Origin: Bifidobacterium sp. ESL0745
Lineage (GTDB): Bacteria; Actinomycetota; Actinomycetes; Actinomycetales; Bifidobacteriaceae
DNA length: 64,000 bases
Direction: 5' to 3'
Assembly: GCF_029433335.1 (NCBI RefSeq)
Contig: NZ_JAQTHX010000003.1
Coordinates: 124,001 to 188,000, forward strand
How positions within the stretch are numbered: the stretch's first letter is position 1; each line of letters begins with the position of its first letter. Below the pieces are notes generated by a model that worked only from the letters and a program-made list of their open reading frames with translations, was not told where the DNA came from and ran no database searches. Both the position numbers and the translations under genes were made by a program. Positions 16,455 to 25,623 of this stretch are shown here, piece after piece.

Positions 16455-19271
16455 ATGAAAGCCATAGCCTGCAACGACGGATGGGCGTACCGCCATCTCG
16501 ACAGCACAGAGGCGTTCACACCGGTCGATCTGCCCCATGACGCGATGCTGTACGAACCGCGTTTCAAGGATGCCCCGGGCGGCACTAACACCGGCTGGTT
16601 CGAAGGCCGCGATTACGAATACGTCCGCCGATTCACCCCGGGAACAGTGCTTGCAGGCAAGACGCTTCTGTTGGAATTCGAAGGCGTCTACGAACACGCA
16701 CAGGTTTTTGTCAACGACCTCGAAGTCGGCTCCTGCGCATACGGATACACCGGTTTCACCGTCGACATCACCGATGCCGTCAACAGCGATCCGAACCAAT
16801 CCAACGAAATCCGCGTCATCGCCCGCAACGCCGACCAGCCCAACAGCCGCTGGTATTCGGGGGCCGGCATCTACCGTCCGGTGACCCTCTGGGTGGGGCC
16901 ACGCCGCCATATCGAGCACGAAGGCATTCGCATCCGCACATTGTCGGTCAATCCCGCGAAAGCGGAAATCACCGTCAAAGCAAGCGCCGCCGGCAATATC
17001 CATATCGATATCTTCGAATTGCCTGACACATCCTGCGATTCCAATACTTCTCATACCGTCGATATCTCCAATACTTCTGACGGTTCCCAAAACTCAAGAC
17101 ACAAACCCCAAGCCACACCAGTGGTGAGCGCAGACGCCGACACCGACGCATTGGGCACGGCAACGTTCACCATCAGCATCCCCAATGCCAAGCTGTGGAG
17201 CCCCGAAAATCCTCACCTGTACACCTGCCGCGCCTATTACAAGGCGGCAGACAACGGAAACACCACTCCACCACACTCCACCAATGCCAATGGCAACGTC
17301 ACAGACAACACCGCTAGCATACGACCTCTTGATGGTGCCAATGATGCACTCAACGATACCGACAGCACGACTTTCGGCATCCGTACCCTCGAATGGGGAC
17401 GAAACGGCTTCCTCATCAACGGCAAGCGCACCATCATCCAAGGCGCATGCGTACACCACACCAACGGAATCCTCGGCGCGGCCGCGTTCGAGGAAGCGGA
17501 GGAACGCAAGGTGCAGAGCCTCAAAGCGCAAGGCTACAATGCCATCCGTTCGTCCCACAATCCCTGCTCCAAAGCCATGCTGGATGTTTGCGACCGTCTG
17601 GGAATGCTGGTGCTCGACGAATATATCGACCACTGGTACATCCACAAAACCCTCAACGACTATGTCCGCTATTTCGATGACAACTGGCGCAACGATCTCT
17701 CGGCCATGGTGGCCAAAGACCGCAACCACCCCAGCGTGGTGATGTATTCCATCGGCAACGAGGTCAGCGAGACCGCCGAAGAACGCGGCATCAGGCTGAC
17801 CGGCATCATGACCGATTCCCTCCATCGCCTCGACCCCACACGCCCGGTGACCTGCGGCATCAACATCTTCTTCAACTTCCTGAGCTCCATCGGTTTCGGC
17901 GTCTACTCCGACGAAAAAGCACGCAAGGAGGTCGAAGCCGCGCATAGGAACCAAAGATCTTTAAATGCGAACGGCGATGCCATGTTGCCGTCTTCTGCAA
18001 AACATTCCGCTCCCGCAATCGTGCCCGGAGCCTGTGTTATCAATTCTGAAGAATCTGCGGCGGAAAAGCCGGCGAAACGGGGCAAACACAAGGCTGTGGG
18101 CAGCGAGTTCTTCAACACCATGGCAGGCCTTTTAGGCGCCGGATTCATGAAAACCGGCGCGACACTGCACGCATGCGATGTAAAAACGCGCGATGCATTC
18201 GCCAAACTCGACATCGCCGGCTACAACTACGGCATCAAGCGCTATGCCAAGGATCTGCGCCATTATCCAGACAGGCTCATTCTCGGCTCGGAAACCTTCT
18301 GCTCGGATGCCTACCGGTTCCGCGAAATGGCGAAAAGGAACCCGCGTCTCATCGGCGATTTCGTTTGGGCCGGCATGGACTATATGGGCGAAACCAGCGT
18401 CGGCGCTTGGGAATATGCCGATTACGCACCGCGTTCCAACGGGTTCGGATGGCTTACCGCCGGGTCCGGCCGCCTTGATCTGACCGGTCGCGCCACCGGC
18501 GAGGCGCTTTACACGCGCGTCGCCCTTGAGCAATCGGCCGGCCCTTACATCGCCGTGCGTCCCGTCAACCACACCGGCGACAAGCACTCCCCCAGCGCCT
18601 GGAAAATGACCGATGCATTGCCCTCATGGAGTTGGGAAGACTGTGAAGGGCGGAAAGCCCGGATCGAGGTCTATGCGCGGGCCGATACCGTATCATTGCT
18701 GCTCAATGGACGCGAAGTCGGCAGGAAACGGCTCGGCGATGGCTGTACCGCGAATTTCTCCTGCGCCTACCATCCCGGAATGCTGGAAGCCGTCTCATAT
18801 AATCGGCAAGGCGAGGAAATCGGGCGTTGCACCATGCACAGCGCACAAGGACCGACCATGCTGACGGCAAGCATCGAGGCGCCCGAAGGCTTCGATGGCC
18901 ATGGAATCGACTGGCAATCGAGCGCGGACACGCTGCCGGAGGGTTCTTTGTCTGCGAGCGCTTTGACAGCCCGCAAATCCAAGCGACATCTGGCCTATGT
19001 ACGAGTGCGTTATACCGACAGCGAAGGCATCACCAAACCTCTTGAGCGGGGAACGCTACGTGCCACCGTCACCGGGGCAAAATTGATGGCTTTCGGCTGT
19101 GCCGCACCCTACAACACCGGCAGTTTCGTCACCGACACCACCGACACCTATTATGGTGAGGCGCTGGCAATCATCGAACTGACCGGCAAAGCCGGGACCC
19201 AGCCGTTTCAACCGGTGACGTTGGAAATCACCGACGGAACGCTCAGCGCAAGCCTCGTTATATCCGATTAA
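16455..19271 (+). CDS. GH2-family glycoside hydrolase (beta-galactosidase-like)
   Basis: Cytoplasmic GH2 enzyme of 938 residues: jelly-roll sugar-binding domain (about 1-150), immunoglobulin-like domain (about 155-315), TIM barrel (about 316-690) with acid/base E436 in SIGNEVSET and nucleophile E613 in LGSETF, then a C-terminal Ig-like domain of the DUF4982 kind (SWSWEDCEG, LLLNGREVG). Three stretches look inserted: Ser/Asn-rich residues about 192-232, Asn/Thr-rich 266-305, and a polar segment about 495-550 inside the barrel. GH2 members cleave beta-galactosides, beta-glucuronides and others, so the substrate is left open. The ATG at 16455 was chosen for AAGGGG seven bases upstream; an in-frame extension to 16311 overlaps the terminator. 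Confidence 0.88.
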   Translation: MKAIACNDGWAYRHLDSTEAFTPVDLPHDAMLYEPRFKDAPGGTNTGWFEGRDYEYVRRFTPGTVLAGKTLLLEFEGVYEHAQVFVNDLEVGSCAYGYTGFTVDITDAVNSDPNQSNEIRVIARNADQPNSRWYSGAGIYRPVTLWVGPRRHIEHEGIRIRTLSVNPAKAEITVKASAAGNIHIDIFELPDTSCDSNTSHTVDISNTSDGSQNSRHKPQATPVVSADADTDALGTATFTISIPNAKLWSPENPHLYTCRAYYKAADNGNTTPPHSTNANGNVTDNTASIRPLDGANDALNDTDSTTFGIRTLEWGRNGFLINGKRTIIQGACVHHTNGILGAAAFEEAEERKVQSLKAQGYNAIRSSHNPCSKAMLDVCDRLGMLVLDEYIDHWYIHKTLNDYVRYFDDNWRNDLSAMVAKDRNHPSVVMYSIGNEVSETAEERGIRLTGIMTDSLHRLDPTRPVTCGINIFFNFLSSIGFGVYSDEKARKEVEAAHRNQRSLNANGDAMLPSSAKHSAPAIVPGACVINSEESAAEKPAKRGKHKAVGSEFFNTMAGLLGAGFMKTGATLHACDVKTRDAFAKLDIAGYNYGIKRYAKDLRHYPDRLILGSETFCSDAYRFREMAKRNPRLIGDFVWAGMDYMGETSVGAWEYADYAPRSNGFGWLTAGSGRLDLTGRATGEALYTRVALEQSAGPYIAVRPVNHTGDKHSPSAWKMTDALPSWSWEDCEGRKARIEVYARADTVSLLLNGREVGRKRLGDGCTANFSCAYHPGMLEAVSYNRQGEEIGRCTMHSAQGPTMLTASIEAPEGFDGHGIDWQSSADTLPEGSLSASALTARKSKRHLAYVRVRYTDSEGITKPLERGTLRATVTGAKLMAFGCAAPYNTGSFVTDTTDTYYGEALAIIELTGKAGTQPFQPVTLEITDGTLSASLVISD

Positions 19272-19480
19272 AACCATCCATACTGTCGATTCGCCTCATT
19301 CATTGCCGCCGGTTCAATCGATTGCTGAGATTCATGTGTTTGAAGTTGGTCTGTCTCGATATTTTCGGCTAAGCTTAAGAACGTATGTAAGGCGGTATAT
19401 TTGCCATTTGGCTGAATAACGTGAATATTACAGTTATCGAAGCACGCATAGAGAACAATCCGCTCCATGAAAGGAAATCG

Positions 19481-20812
19481 ATGAACGACACCAACCCCGA
19501 GGCCAACGAAGACTACGCTAATCCGCAACAGGGTGCAGACAACGGTCAGGCTCCGGACACCTCTCAATATCATGGCTACAACACGCCGGACCCCGCGTCT
19601 ACAGGCGGTTCCAGCGCACAGGGCGAAATCCCCCAGACTGCCGCTGCGCCGCAATACCAGAACCCGCAACATGACGCTCCACAATACATCGCGCCTCAGC
19701 AGCCACAGGCCAACATTCCTCCGCAAAATATGGGCTACCAGAATGCCGGTTATCAAAACAACGGCTATCAAAACGCGGCGCCAATGGGCCAGGGCGGCGC
19801 ACCGACATTCCCGACCGGCACACCCGGCCAACCATATGGCGCGCCAAATCCCAACGGTTTCGGCGCCTCGCCGGCCGTTCCGCTCAACATGCCCGATTAC
19901 GGGTGCTCGTTCGTTGACGCCATCAAACGTTTCTTCCTGAAATATGTCAAGTTCTCCGGTCGCGCCAGCCGCAGCGAATACTGGTGGGCAGTGCTTTTCC
20001 TTTTCATCGTCGCCATCGTTCTGAACTTCATCGACCAAGCCCTGTTCCAGAAGAACCACACCATCCTTGATACCATCTGGAGCCTGGCCATATTCGTGCC
20101 GAGCATCTCCATCGCCGTCCGCCGCTTGCACGATTCGAACAAATCCGGTTGGTGGCTGCTGCTGCCGATCGGCTTGATTGTGGTCGGTACGGTGATTCTC
20201 ATTGTCATCGCAGTCAGCGGAGGCTTGACCATCTCGGCCATGGCCCAATGGGGCGCAACCACGAAGCTGCAAAACGCATTCGGCGCGACCATGGTCTTTG
20301 CTCTGTTCCTGTTTATGCTGTGCTATCTTGCCGCAGGAATTCTGCAAATCGTCTTCATGGTGCTTGGTCCGGATCCGCAGGGCGCCCGCTTCGACGAAAG
20401 CCTCCCGCCACAAGCCTATGCCAACGGCCAATACATGCCGCCGATGAATCAAGAGGCCCCAATGAGCGGGCAATATGGCCAGCCGATGCAGCAGAATCCG
20501 GCAAACCCCGCCTATCGTCCGCAGGCCGACCAGTCGGCTTCTATGGGCACGTATACACAAACGACAAACCAGCAATATCCTGGCAATTACCAGTTTGGAC
20601 AGCCAGGAGGGCAAGGAACTTCTGCGGGAAACCAGTATGGGCAAACGGGAAACCGGCAAGCCTTCACCGACCAGTCTGAGTACGCTGCCGGTCAGACGAG
20701 CCAAAGCCAGGCTCGATACGGTCACGATTCCGCAGGATTCGGCGGCGAGAATGGGAACAATGGCAACGCCGACGCCAACCGCGATGGTAGCGCCGACAAC
20801 AACGCCATTTGA
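19481..20812 (+). CDS. DUF805-family membrane protein with Gln/Asn/Pro/Tyr-rich arms
   Basis: Protein of 443 residues. A DUF805 domain sits in the middle (about 130-300), recognised by the sequence KYVKFSGRASRSEYWW and by RRLHDSNKSGWW, with about four membrane spans. The flanking N-terminal ~125 residues and C-terminal ~130 residues are low-complexity, rich in Gln, Asn, Pro, Tyr and Gly with short near repeats (GYQN). DUF805 proteins are membrane proteins of unknown role. The ATG at 19481 follows AAAGGAA by a few bases and is preferred over an upstream in-frame ATG at 19421. A terminator follows. Confidence 0.85.
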   Translation: MNDTNPEANEDYANPQQGADNGQAPDTSQYHGYNTPDPASTGGSSAQGEIPQTAAAPQYQNPQHDAPQYIAPQQPQANIPPQNMGYQNAGYQNNGYQNAAPMGQGGAPTFPTGTPGQPYGAPNPNGFGASPAVPLNMPDYGCSFVDAIKRFFLKYVKFSGRASRSEYWWAVLFLFIVAIVLNFIDQALFQKNHTILDTIWSLAIFVPSISIAVRRLHDSNKSGWWLLLPIGLIVVGTVILIVIAVSGGLTISAMAQWGATTKLQNAFGATMVFALFLFMLCYLAAGILQIVFMVLGPDPQGARFDESLPPQAYANGQYMPPMNQEAPMSGQYGQPMQQNPANPAYRPQADQSASMGTYTQTTNQQYPGNYQFGQPGGQGTSAGNQYGQTGNRQAFTDQSEYAAGQTSQSQARYGHDSAGFGGENGNNGNADANRDGSADNNAI

Positions 20813-21128
20813 TAAACACTGACCTTCATAGCGGAAGGCTCTTCGGATACGCCCGGGAAGCCTTCCTCTTTGATATTCAAACGAACTAATGTTTTCCGGA
20901 CAACCGCATTCGAGACGGAATTATATCGATTTAAACGCGCTTCAAGGCCATGTTCACAACCGCCTCATGCAAAAAAAGAATTCACAACGCGGAAAACGAA
21001 ATCTCACACACAAAAGTTTGCCGAATGTACTACTATAATAGTCATAACAAGTTCATATGTACGGCAGCACTTGTTGGAGCCAGATCGGCGCACCGCGATG
21101 TGTGAGCCTGCCAGAAAGAAAGAGCAAG
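20813..21128. other. Intergenic region, 316 bases
   Basis: Holds the DUF805 terminator and then an AT-rich stretch with TACTACTATAATAG near 21029-21042, which contains TATAAT and probably serves as the promoter region of the small gene at 21129. No further coding sequence is convincing. Confidence 0.5.
20833..20871 (+). terminator. Terminator after the DUF805 gene
   Basis: Stem GGAAGGCT (20833-20840) pairs with AGCCTTCC (20859-20866), followed by TCTTT. It lies 20 bases after the DUF805 stop codon. Confidence 0.75.
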
Positions 21129-21311
21129 ATGAGCATAGCTGATTCAACCAACAATGCAGAAAATATGAATCTCAAAGAGCCTCCATTCGATGCAAATACT
21201 CGTCCCGGTGGCGGTCATGACGGCAAGACGAAGCTCCCCGGTTCCGGCGGGGAACCGGCGCAGGGATACATGGGTCCGACGGATATGGGTCCCGACGACG
21301 AGAAACAATAA
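21129..21311 (+). CDS. Small hypothetical hydrophilic protein
   Basis: A 60-residue, Gly/Pro/Asp-rich, uncharged-to-acidic protein starting MSIADSTNN and ending GPDDEKQ, with no membrane span or cysteine. AAAGAG lies about 7 bases upstream of the ATG at 21129, TATAAT is found some 95 bases upstream, and a strong hairpin follows the stop codon, so it looks like a free-standing expressed gene. The composition suggests an unstructured protein. Family and function are not recognised. Confidence 0.6.
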   Translation: MSIADSTNNAENMNLKEPPFDANTRPGGGHDGKTKLPGSGGEPAQGYMGPTDMGPDDEKQ

Positions 21312-21687
21312 AAAAAACATCCTATACGCTATGAAACGTGCGTTACCGCAATGTCGCTGGTAACGCACGTTTCGTGTATATGGACCATTCGTCTTCAGGG
21401 TTATAGGCCAAAATGTGCATCCGAAATCAGATCTGAGACATTACAAGAGTAACGGGATAAGGGGTTGGGATCTCTCCATCCAAATCTTAAACAGCTTTTA
21501 TTCAATATGACGGAACATTTTGAAGTTTCTGAGGGACACACATTTTGGCCGTACCCCAATTTTGCTGAGGTATATCATCCGGCGCTCAGAAAACGAAAAA
21601 CTCTGATCAGGCCTAATCCGGGGCATACGCCACCACACTCATCGAAGAGTCGCAACGTTGCGCATGCCCCGGCTTTGGCCTTTGCGA
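21312..21687. other. Intergenic region between convergent genes
   Basis: Between the convergent small gene and the 321-residue gene. Contains the hairpin at 21334-21372 and one at 21648-21689. The stretch 21375-21645 is AT-rich and shows no gene or repeat that I can support. Confidence 0.5.
21334..21372. terminator. Strong hairpin after the small gene
   Basis: Perfect 14-base stem AAACGTGCGTTACC (21334-21347) with its complement (21359-21372) and an 11-base loop. There is no long T run on the plus side, but an A8 run lies 14 bases before it, which would read as a T run on the minus strand. It may act in both directions. Confidence 0.65.
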
Positions 21688-21689
21688 CT
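21648..21689 (-). terminator. Candidate terminator of the 321-residue gene
   Basis: AGTCGCAA (21648-21655) pairs with TTGCGACT (21682-21689) around a 26-base loop, starting at the stop codon. There is no clear T run, so this is only a likely terminator. Confidence 0.45.
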
Positions 21690-22653
21690 ACAGCTCCACC
21701 GGCGGCTTGTTTTTGTCCTCGGGAATGTCCTTGAACTTCTCGGCCAGCTTGGCCTTCTTGATCTGCTCTTCCTTTTCCTTTTCGGCCTTCTTCACCGCTA
21801 CCGGATCGAAAACGACATCGTTATGATGCTTCTCCCACTCGGCCTTCGCCAACGGAGCCACAAACTTGGCAACCGCGTCCAGACCGTGCTCGCTGTCACC
21901 AGAATCCGACGCTTCACGGTACCTGGCCACCAGATCCTTGAATTGCTGGCTGGTCAGGTACATGCGCGGAATCGCCATGCGCTCGCACAGCTCGTTGATG
22001 TAAAGCATGATCGGCGTCGCGTTACGCGCGGCGGCATCGGCGTCGCCAGAAACGTCAGTACTGCTTTCAACCAAGCCGAACAGACCATCAATCGCAGCCA
22101 ATACCACTGCCAGACGCTGGGCCACGCTCTCGACATCCGCCCCCTGCGGCGCCGAAGCGTCATCGCTCGACTCGTTTTCGCCCGACGCGGTGCTGGCGCC
22201 CGCCGCGTCTTCAATCTCTTCAAGCGCGGCGGCAACATCCTTCACCGTTTTCTCATTCCATCCCACGTTCAGATCGCCGGCACCGGCCATCACCAGCGTT
22301 GTGTCACCATTGCGGGAATAGTCTTCCATCTGCTCGTACGCGTCGTTGACGTCAATCAGCGCGTCCACCATCGATTGCGGACGACCAGGAATATTAACCG
22401 CACCTTCGTATACAAATTCGGCATCAGCCATCGGAATTTCGCCGCCTGTGATGACTTCCGCCACCGCACGACAAACCAGGACCTGCAGGTCCTCCGCGTA
22501 TTTCGCGTCGTTGCCCAACTTCTGAGCGGTGTCCAGCGGCCAAAGTTTGATGAGATCGACACCGGTCTGCGCCGCATCCCGTACTTCAGGCATCAAAGCC
22601 AGACGCGCCAATTCACCATCTTTGATGATGCCGCCCTCAATATCAACCGTCAT
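21688..22653 (-). CDS. Conserved-type hypothetical protein, 321 residues
   Basis: Soluble, acidic protein with no signal peptide or membrane span. It has an ordered N-terminal part (about 1-140), a short Ser/Ala/Asp-rich linker (about 150-170, ASTASGENESSDD), a helical middle with MLYINELCERM, and a highly charged Lys/Glu C-terminus (about 280-321) likely to form an extended helix. I do not recognise the family. It is separated from the histidine phosphatase gene upstream by about 90 bases and is transcribed in the same direction. Confidence 0.8.
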   Translation of the reverse strand: MTVDIEGGIIKDGELARLALMPEVRDAAQTGVDLIKLWPLDTAQKLGNDAKYAEDLQVLVCRAVAEVITGGEIPMADAEFVYEGAVNIPGRPQSMVDALIDVNDAYEQMEDYSRNGDTTLVMAGAGDLNVGWNEKTVKDVAAALEEIEDAAGASTASGENESSDDASAPQGADVESVAQRLAVVLAAIDGLFGLVESSTDVSGDADAAARNATPIMLYINELCERMAIPRMYLTSQQFKDLVARYREASDSGDSEHGLDAVAKFVAPLAKAEWEKHHNDVVFDPVAVKKAEKEKEEQIKKAKLAEKFKDIPEDKNKPPVEL

Positions 22654-22743
22654 TTTCGCTCCTTTGCCCTTACTGCCAATTGCCGGTTTTACTCTATCGT
22701 AATCCCTGCACGGTTACGACACCGATGGCCCCGATCGGTTATG

Positions 22744-23415
22744 CTATTGCACGTCCTTGGCAGGGTCGACGTAGGCAATGTGCAGCATTTTGCCGGTTGC
22801 GCTGTCGTAGGTAATCGACGTGATCGAAGCAAGCGCGGTGTGTCGCAACAGCATGTTGTGTTCGGGATGACCGGTTTCCAGCATATGCCGATAGCTCCAG
22901 ATCGGTGATTCGTGGCTGACGATGATAACCTGCGCTCCAGGGTAATTACGCACCGTTTCCTGCGCGAAATCGCTGACACGCGCGGCGATATGCTGATAAC
23001 TCTCGCCCCAGCTCGGCCGCCAAAGGTTGCGCAACAGCTTGAGGCTTCTAGGCCTCCACAGCGCTGCCTTGCCATAGCCGACGCGCAGGCCGCGAAACTC
23101 GTTGCCCGCCTCGATAAGCCGAGGGTCGGTTTCGATGGAAAGTTCCGCTTCCCTACGCGTGACACGTACCGGATTGAGTTCGGCGGCAATCGCCTGGGCC
23201 GTCTCGCGCGTACGGTCCAACGGCGAGGAATACAGCGCCACCGCCTGGTTCATATCTGCATCATTTGCGATATACCGCGCGCTGGCCTGAGCCATGCGCA
23301 ACCCAAGCGCCGAAAGATGGAAGCCGGGAAGACGCTCATAAAGCAGATGATCGGGATTCTCGACCTTGCCATGACGTACGAAATGCAACGTGGTCTGCAA
23401 AGCGGTTGACGACAT
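22744..23415 (-). CDS. Histidine phosphatase (phosphoglycerate-mutase-like)
   Basis: Protein of 223 residues of the histidine phosphatase superfamily, probably a phosphatase for small phosphorylated metabolites. The phospho-histidine motif VRHGKV is near residue 13, the SSPLDRTRETA segment follows near 65, and the second catalytic histidine is in VSHESPIW. The ATG at 23415 is supported by AAAGG seven bases upstream; the open frame extends a further 29 codons upstream without a comparable site. The insertion after the second motif is short, so it is not a classic glycolytic mutase. The substrate cannot be read from the sequence. Confidence 0.85.
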   Translation of the reverse strand: MSSTALQTTLHFVRHGKVENPDHLLYERLPGFHLSALGLRMAQASARYIANDADMNQAVALYSSPLDRTRETAQAIAAELNPVRVTRREAELSIETDPRLIEAGNEFRGLRVGYGKAALWRPRSLKLLRNLWRPSWGESYQHIAARVSDFAQETVRNYPGAQVIIVSHESPIWSYRHMLETGHPEHNMLLRHTALASITSITYDSATGKMLHIAYVDPAKDVQ

Positions 23416-24007
23416 GGATGGCCTTTCATCGTGACAATGAATCTGTTTGGATAGGGCATATCGCAACCCGTACCAATTCATAGGGTACCAGCGGCTCAGC
23501 ACGCGCGCCGTCCTGACGATGTATTGCTCGTAGTGCCTCTGCCTATAGCCTATTTTTATATTACAAACGGCCGGAAACCTTCAGATTTGCAAAGTCCACA
23601 CCACCGGCTTCGGTCTTTACCGACTACTTGACCTACCGCTACTCAAGCGGTTCGAATCCGAATTTTCCGGTTCCTTCAGGCGCTATTTCATTCTGGTATT
23701 AGTATTACATTTTCCGGCATTCCCATCCATTTTCAATGCACAACAAGACGGATGAATACGTTTGCAAAAGATTTACGTTTTTGGCCTCGGTCTTCCGCAT
23801 AATTCCCGCGTGTTGGGGCGTATGACCGCTAAAGTAGCGAGACTGAGAGTAGAGAAAAAGGAACAACGCCGTTGTTCCCTCCGAATCCACAAAACCGGTT
23901 CGACAAACGGATCATTTTCGATCCGCTCGGCCGCGAACCAACTGATTCCCCTTTGCTTGCCACCGACCAAACTTCCGCCACGTTTTTTGAAAGGAATCCG
24001 CAAAGCC
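23416..24007. other. Divergent promoter region between phosphatase and MFS genes
   Basis: 592 bases containing the outward promoters of both neighbours. Several AT-rich -10-like hexamers (for example around 23558 and 23700) are visible, but none with a convincing -35 partner. The reading frame of the MFS gene is open upstream to about 23762, but that extension is basic, polar and unlike a transporter N-terminus. Confidence 0.4.
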
Positions 24008-25366
24008 ATGCGCTTTATCCCCGTCTCTGGAATCAAAGACGCCACCCATCATCTCTTCGGCGGCTACGCCGAACTCTTGCGAATGCCGCACACCGCACGT
24101 TTCTCCATCGGCTCGGTCATCGCCTGCATGCCCTTCCCCATGGTCGGCATGACCATCACCATTTCGGTGCAGCATTACTACGGCAACTACACGCTGGCCG
24201 GGGCGCTGAGTGCGGTGCAGGCCATCGCGCTGGCGATCGTGACGCCGATACTTGGCAGGCTGGTCGACAAATTCGGACAGCGGCAGGTTTCAATCCCCAC
24301 CATCATCGTATGGGTCGTGGCCGCCACCGCGCTGGTCACCTGCATCACTTCACGGGTCCCGTCCTGGATATTGTTCATTATCGTGCCGTTCATGGCCGCC
24401 ATTCCGCCGTGGGGCGCGATGTCCCGCAGCCGCTGGACGCACCTGCTGCGTGGCGACCGCCTACGCACTGACCGGGCACTGTCGCTTTCCGGCGTTTTCG
24501 ACGAGGCGATGTGGGTCATCGGCAACCCGCTGTCCTCGACCTTGGCCGTGATTTCCGGTGTGCTCGCCTTTTCCGTGACCGGCATGTGCGTGATCGTGGG
24601 CGCGCTGATGTTCCTGACTGAACTGTCCACGGAACCGCCTTCGCAAACGCAACTGGCCCGCAAAGCCGGCATCTCGCGCAAGGAGTACCGCCAGCGGGAG
24701 GCGCTTAAAGCCGCGAAACTGCGTGGGCAAGAGGAAGAAGCGGAAGAGAAGGCCGGCCTGTTCAAAAAGGGCCAGTCCATCTGGGGACCGGGGCTAATCG
24801 TCATGTGCATCACATGGTTCGGGCTTGGCGCCTTCCAGTCGGCCGCCTCCATTTCGATCATCTCGTTCGCCACCGAGCAGAACGTCAAGCAGTACACGGG
24901 CTTCGTCTTCGCGTGCTTCTCGTTCTCCTCGATGATCGGTGCGATTTTCTACGGCGCGAAGAACTGGACGATTCCGCTGTGGAAACGTTTCTACTTCTGC
25001 ATTATCGTGGTCGATTTGGGGACGAGTCTGTTTATGTTCACCCACAATCTCTGGTCGATTATGCTCATTTATCTGATCATCGGCGTCTGCCAGGCCCCGA
25101 CGTGGATCAACGGCAACCAGCTGATGCTGCACCTCGTGCCCCCGACCCGCTTCACCGAAGGCATGGCGTGGACCAGCGCCATGAACTCGATCGGCGGTTC
25201 CGCGGGTTCGGCCATCGCCGGCGTGTTCATCGATCGGATGGGTTCGCATGGCGGCTTCCTCGTCGTCACGGCACTCGCGCTGACTTCGCTGGTGCTCTCC
25301 TTCACCGGCTTCAAGCAGATCAAGGGAAGCACCGAAACCCCGACACTCACCCAGGTCGAGGTGTGA
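24008..25366 (+). CDS. MFS transporter
   Basis: Major facilitator of 452 residues with about twelve membrane spans. The loop after helix 2 carries GRLVDKFGQRQV, a good match to the MFS signature, and a charged cytoplasmic loop (SRKEYRQREALKAAKLRGQEEEAEEK) lies between the two six-helix halves. The ATG at 24008 was chosen because the protein then begins just before the first helix; AAAGGAA is about 12 bases upstream, a rather long spacing. The substrate is not evident; similar proteins are annotated as drug or sugar efflux carriers. A polar C-terminal tail follows the last helix. Confidence 0.85.
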   Translation: MRFIPVSGIKDATHHLFGGYAELLRMPHTARFSIGSVIACMPFPMVGMTITISVQHYYGNYTLAGALSAVQAIALAIVTPILGRLVDKFGQRQVSIPTIIVWVVAATALVTCITSRVPSWILFIIVPFMAAIPPWGAMSRSRWTHLLRGDRLRTDRALSLSGVFDEAMWVIGNPLSSTLAVISGVLAFSVTGMCVIVGALMFLTELSTEPPSQTQLARKAGISRKEYRQREALKAAKLRGQEEEAEEKAGLFKKGQSIWGPGLIVMCITWFGLGAFQSAASISIISFATEQNVKQYTGFVFACFSFSSMIGAIFYGAKNWTIPLWKRFYFCIIVVDLGTSLFMFTHNLWSIMLIYLIIGVCQAPTWINGNQLMLHLVPPTRFTEGMAWTSAMNSIGGSAGSAIAGVFIDRMGSHGGFLVVTALALTSLVLSFTGFKQIKGSTETPTLTQVEV

Positions 25367-25464
25367 AATACTGCGTAAAGGCATGAGACATGGGGTCGGA
25401 AGGCGCGAGACTCATCAATCCATGAGCTGCACGACACGTGTTTGCCGATACCCCATAGATCTCT

Positions 25465-25580
25465 AAATGCGACTTTTCCAGCACTCCACACACATTTGTG
25501 CTGGAAAAGTCCTAATTAATCGCGCTAAATGCGACTTTTCCGGCACCTATACCCTACTTAGTGCTGGAAAAGACGCATTT
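25465..25580. repeat. Tandem palindromic repeat, two stem-loops with shared sequence
   Basis: Two near-identical 20-base units (25465-25484 and 25527-25546, 19/20 identical, starting AAATGCGACTTTTCC) each pair with a downstream complement. Stem 1 is 14 bases and perfect (25471-25484 with 25498-25511); stem 2 is 18/20 (25527-25546 with 25561-25580). The unit spacing is 62 bases. It lies between the convergent MFS and gtrA-like genes, where bidirectional termination would be useful, but the shared sequence suggests a mobile or amplified REP-like element. Confidence 0.75.
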
Positions 25581-25623
25581 TGCTGTTATCACGAACTAAT
25601 TATTCATATAATGCAAAAAGCTT

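Noticed and set aside
19268-20725. 485-codon minus-strand frame opposite the DUF805 gene
   Set aside because: Shadow; Arg/Leu/Val-rich composition with no domain, while the plus strand has a clear DUF805 domain and ribosome site.
25465-25580. Short spaced repeats considered as a degenerate CRISPR
   Set aside because: Only two units, each self-complementary over 14-20 bases with conserved partners, and no cas genes nearby. A palindromic repeat element fits better.
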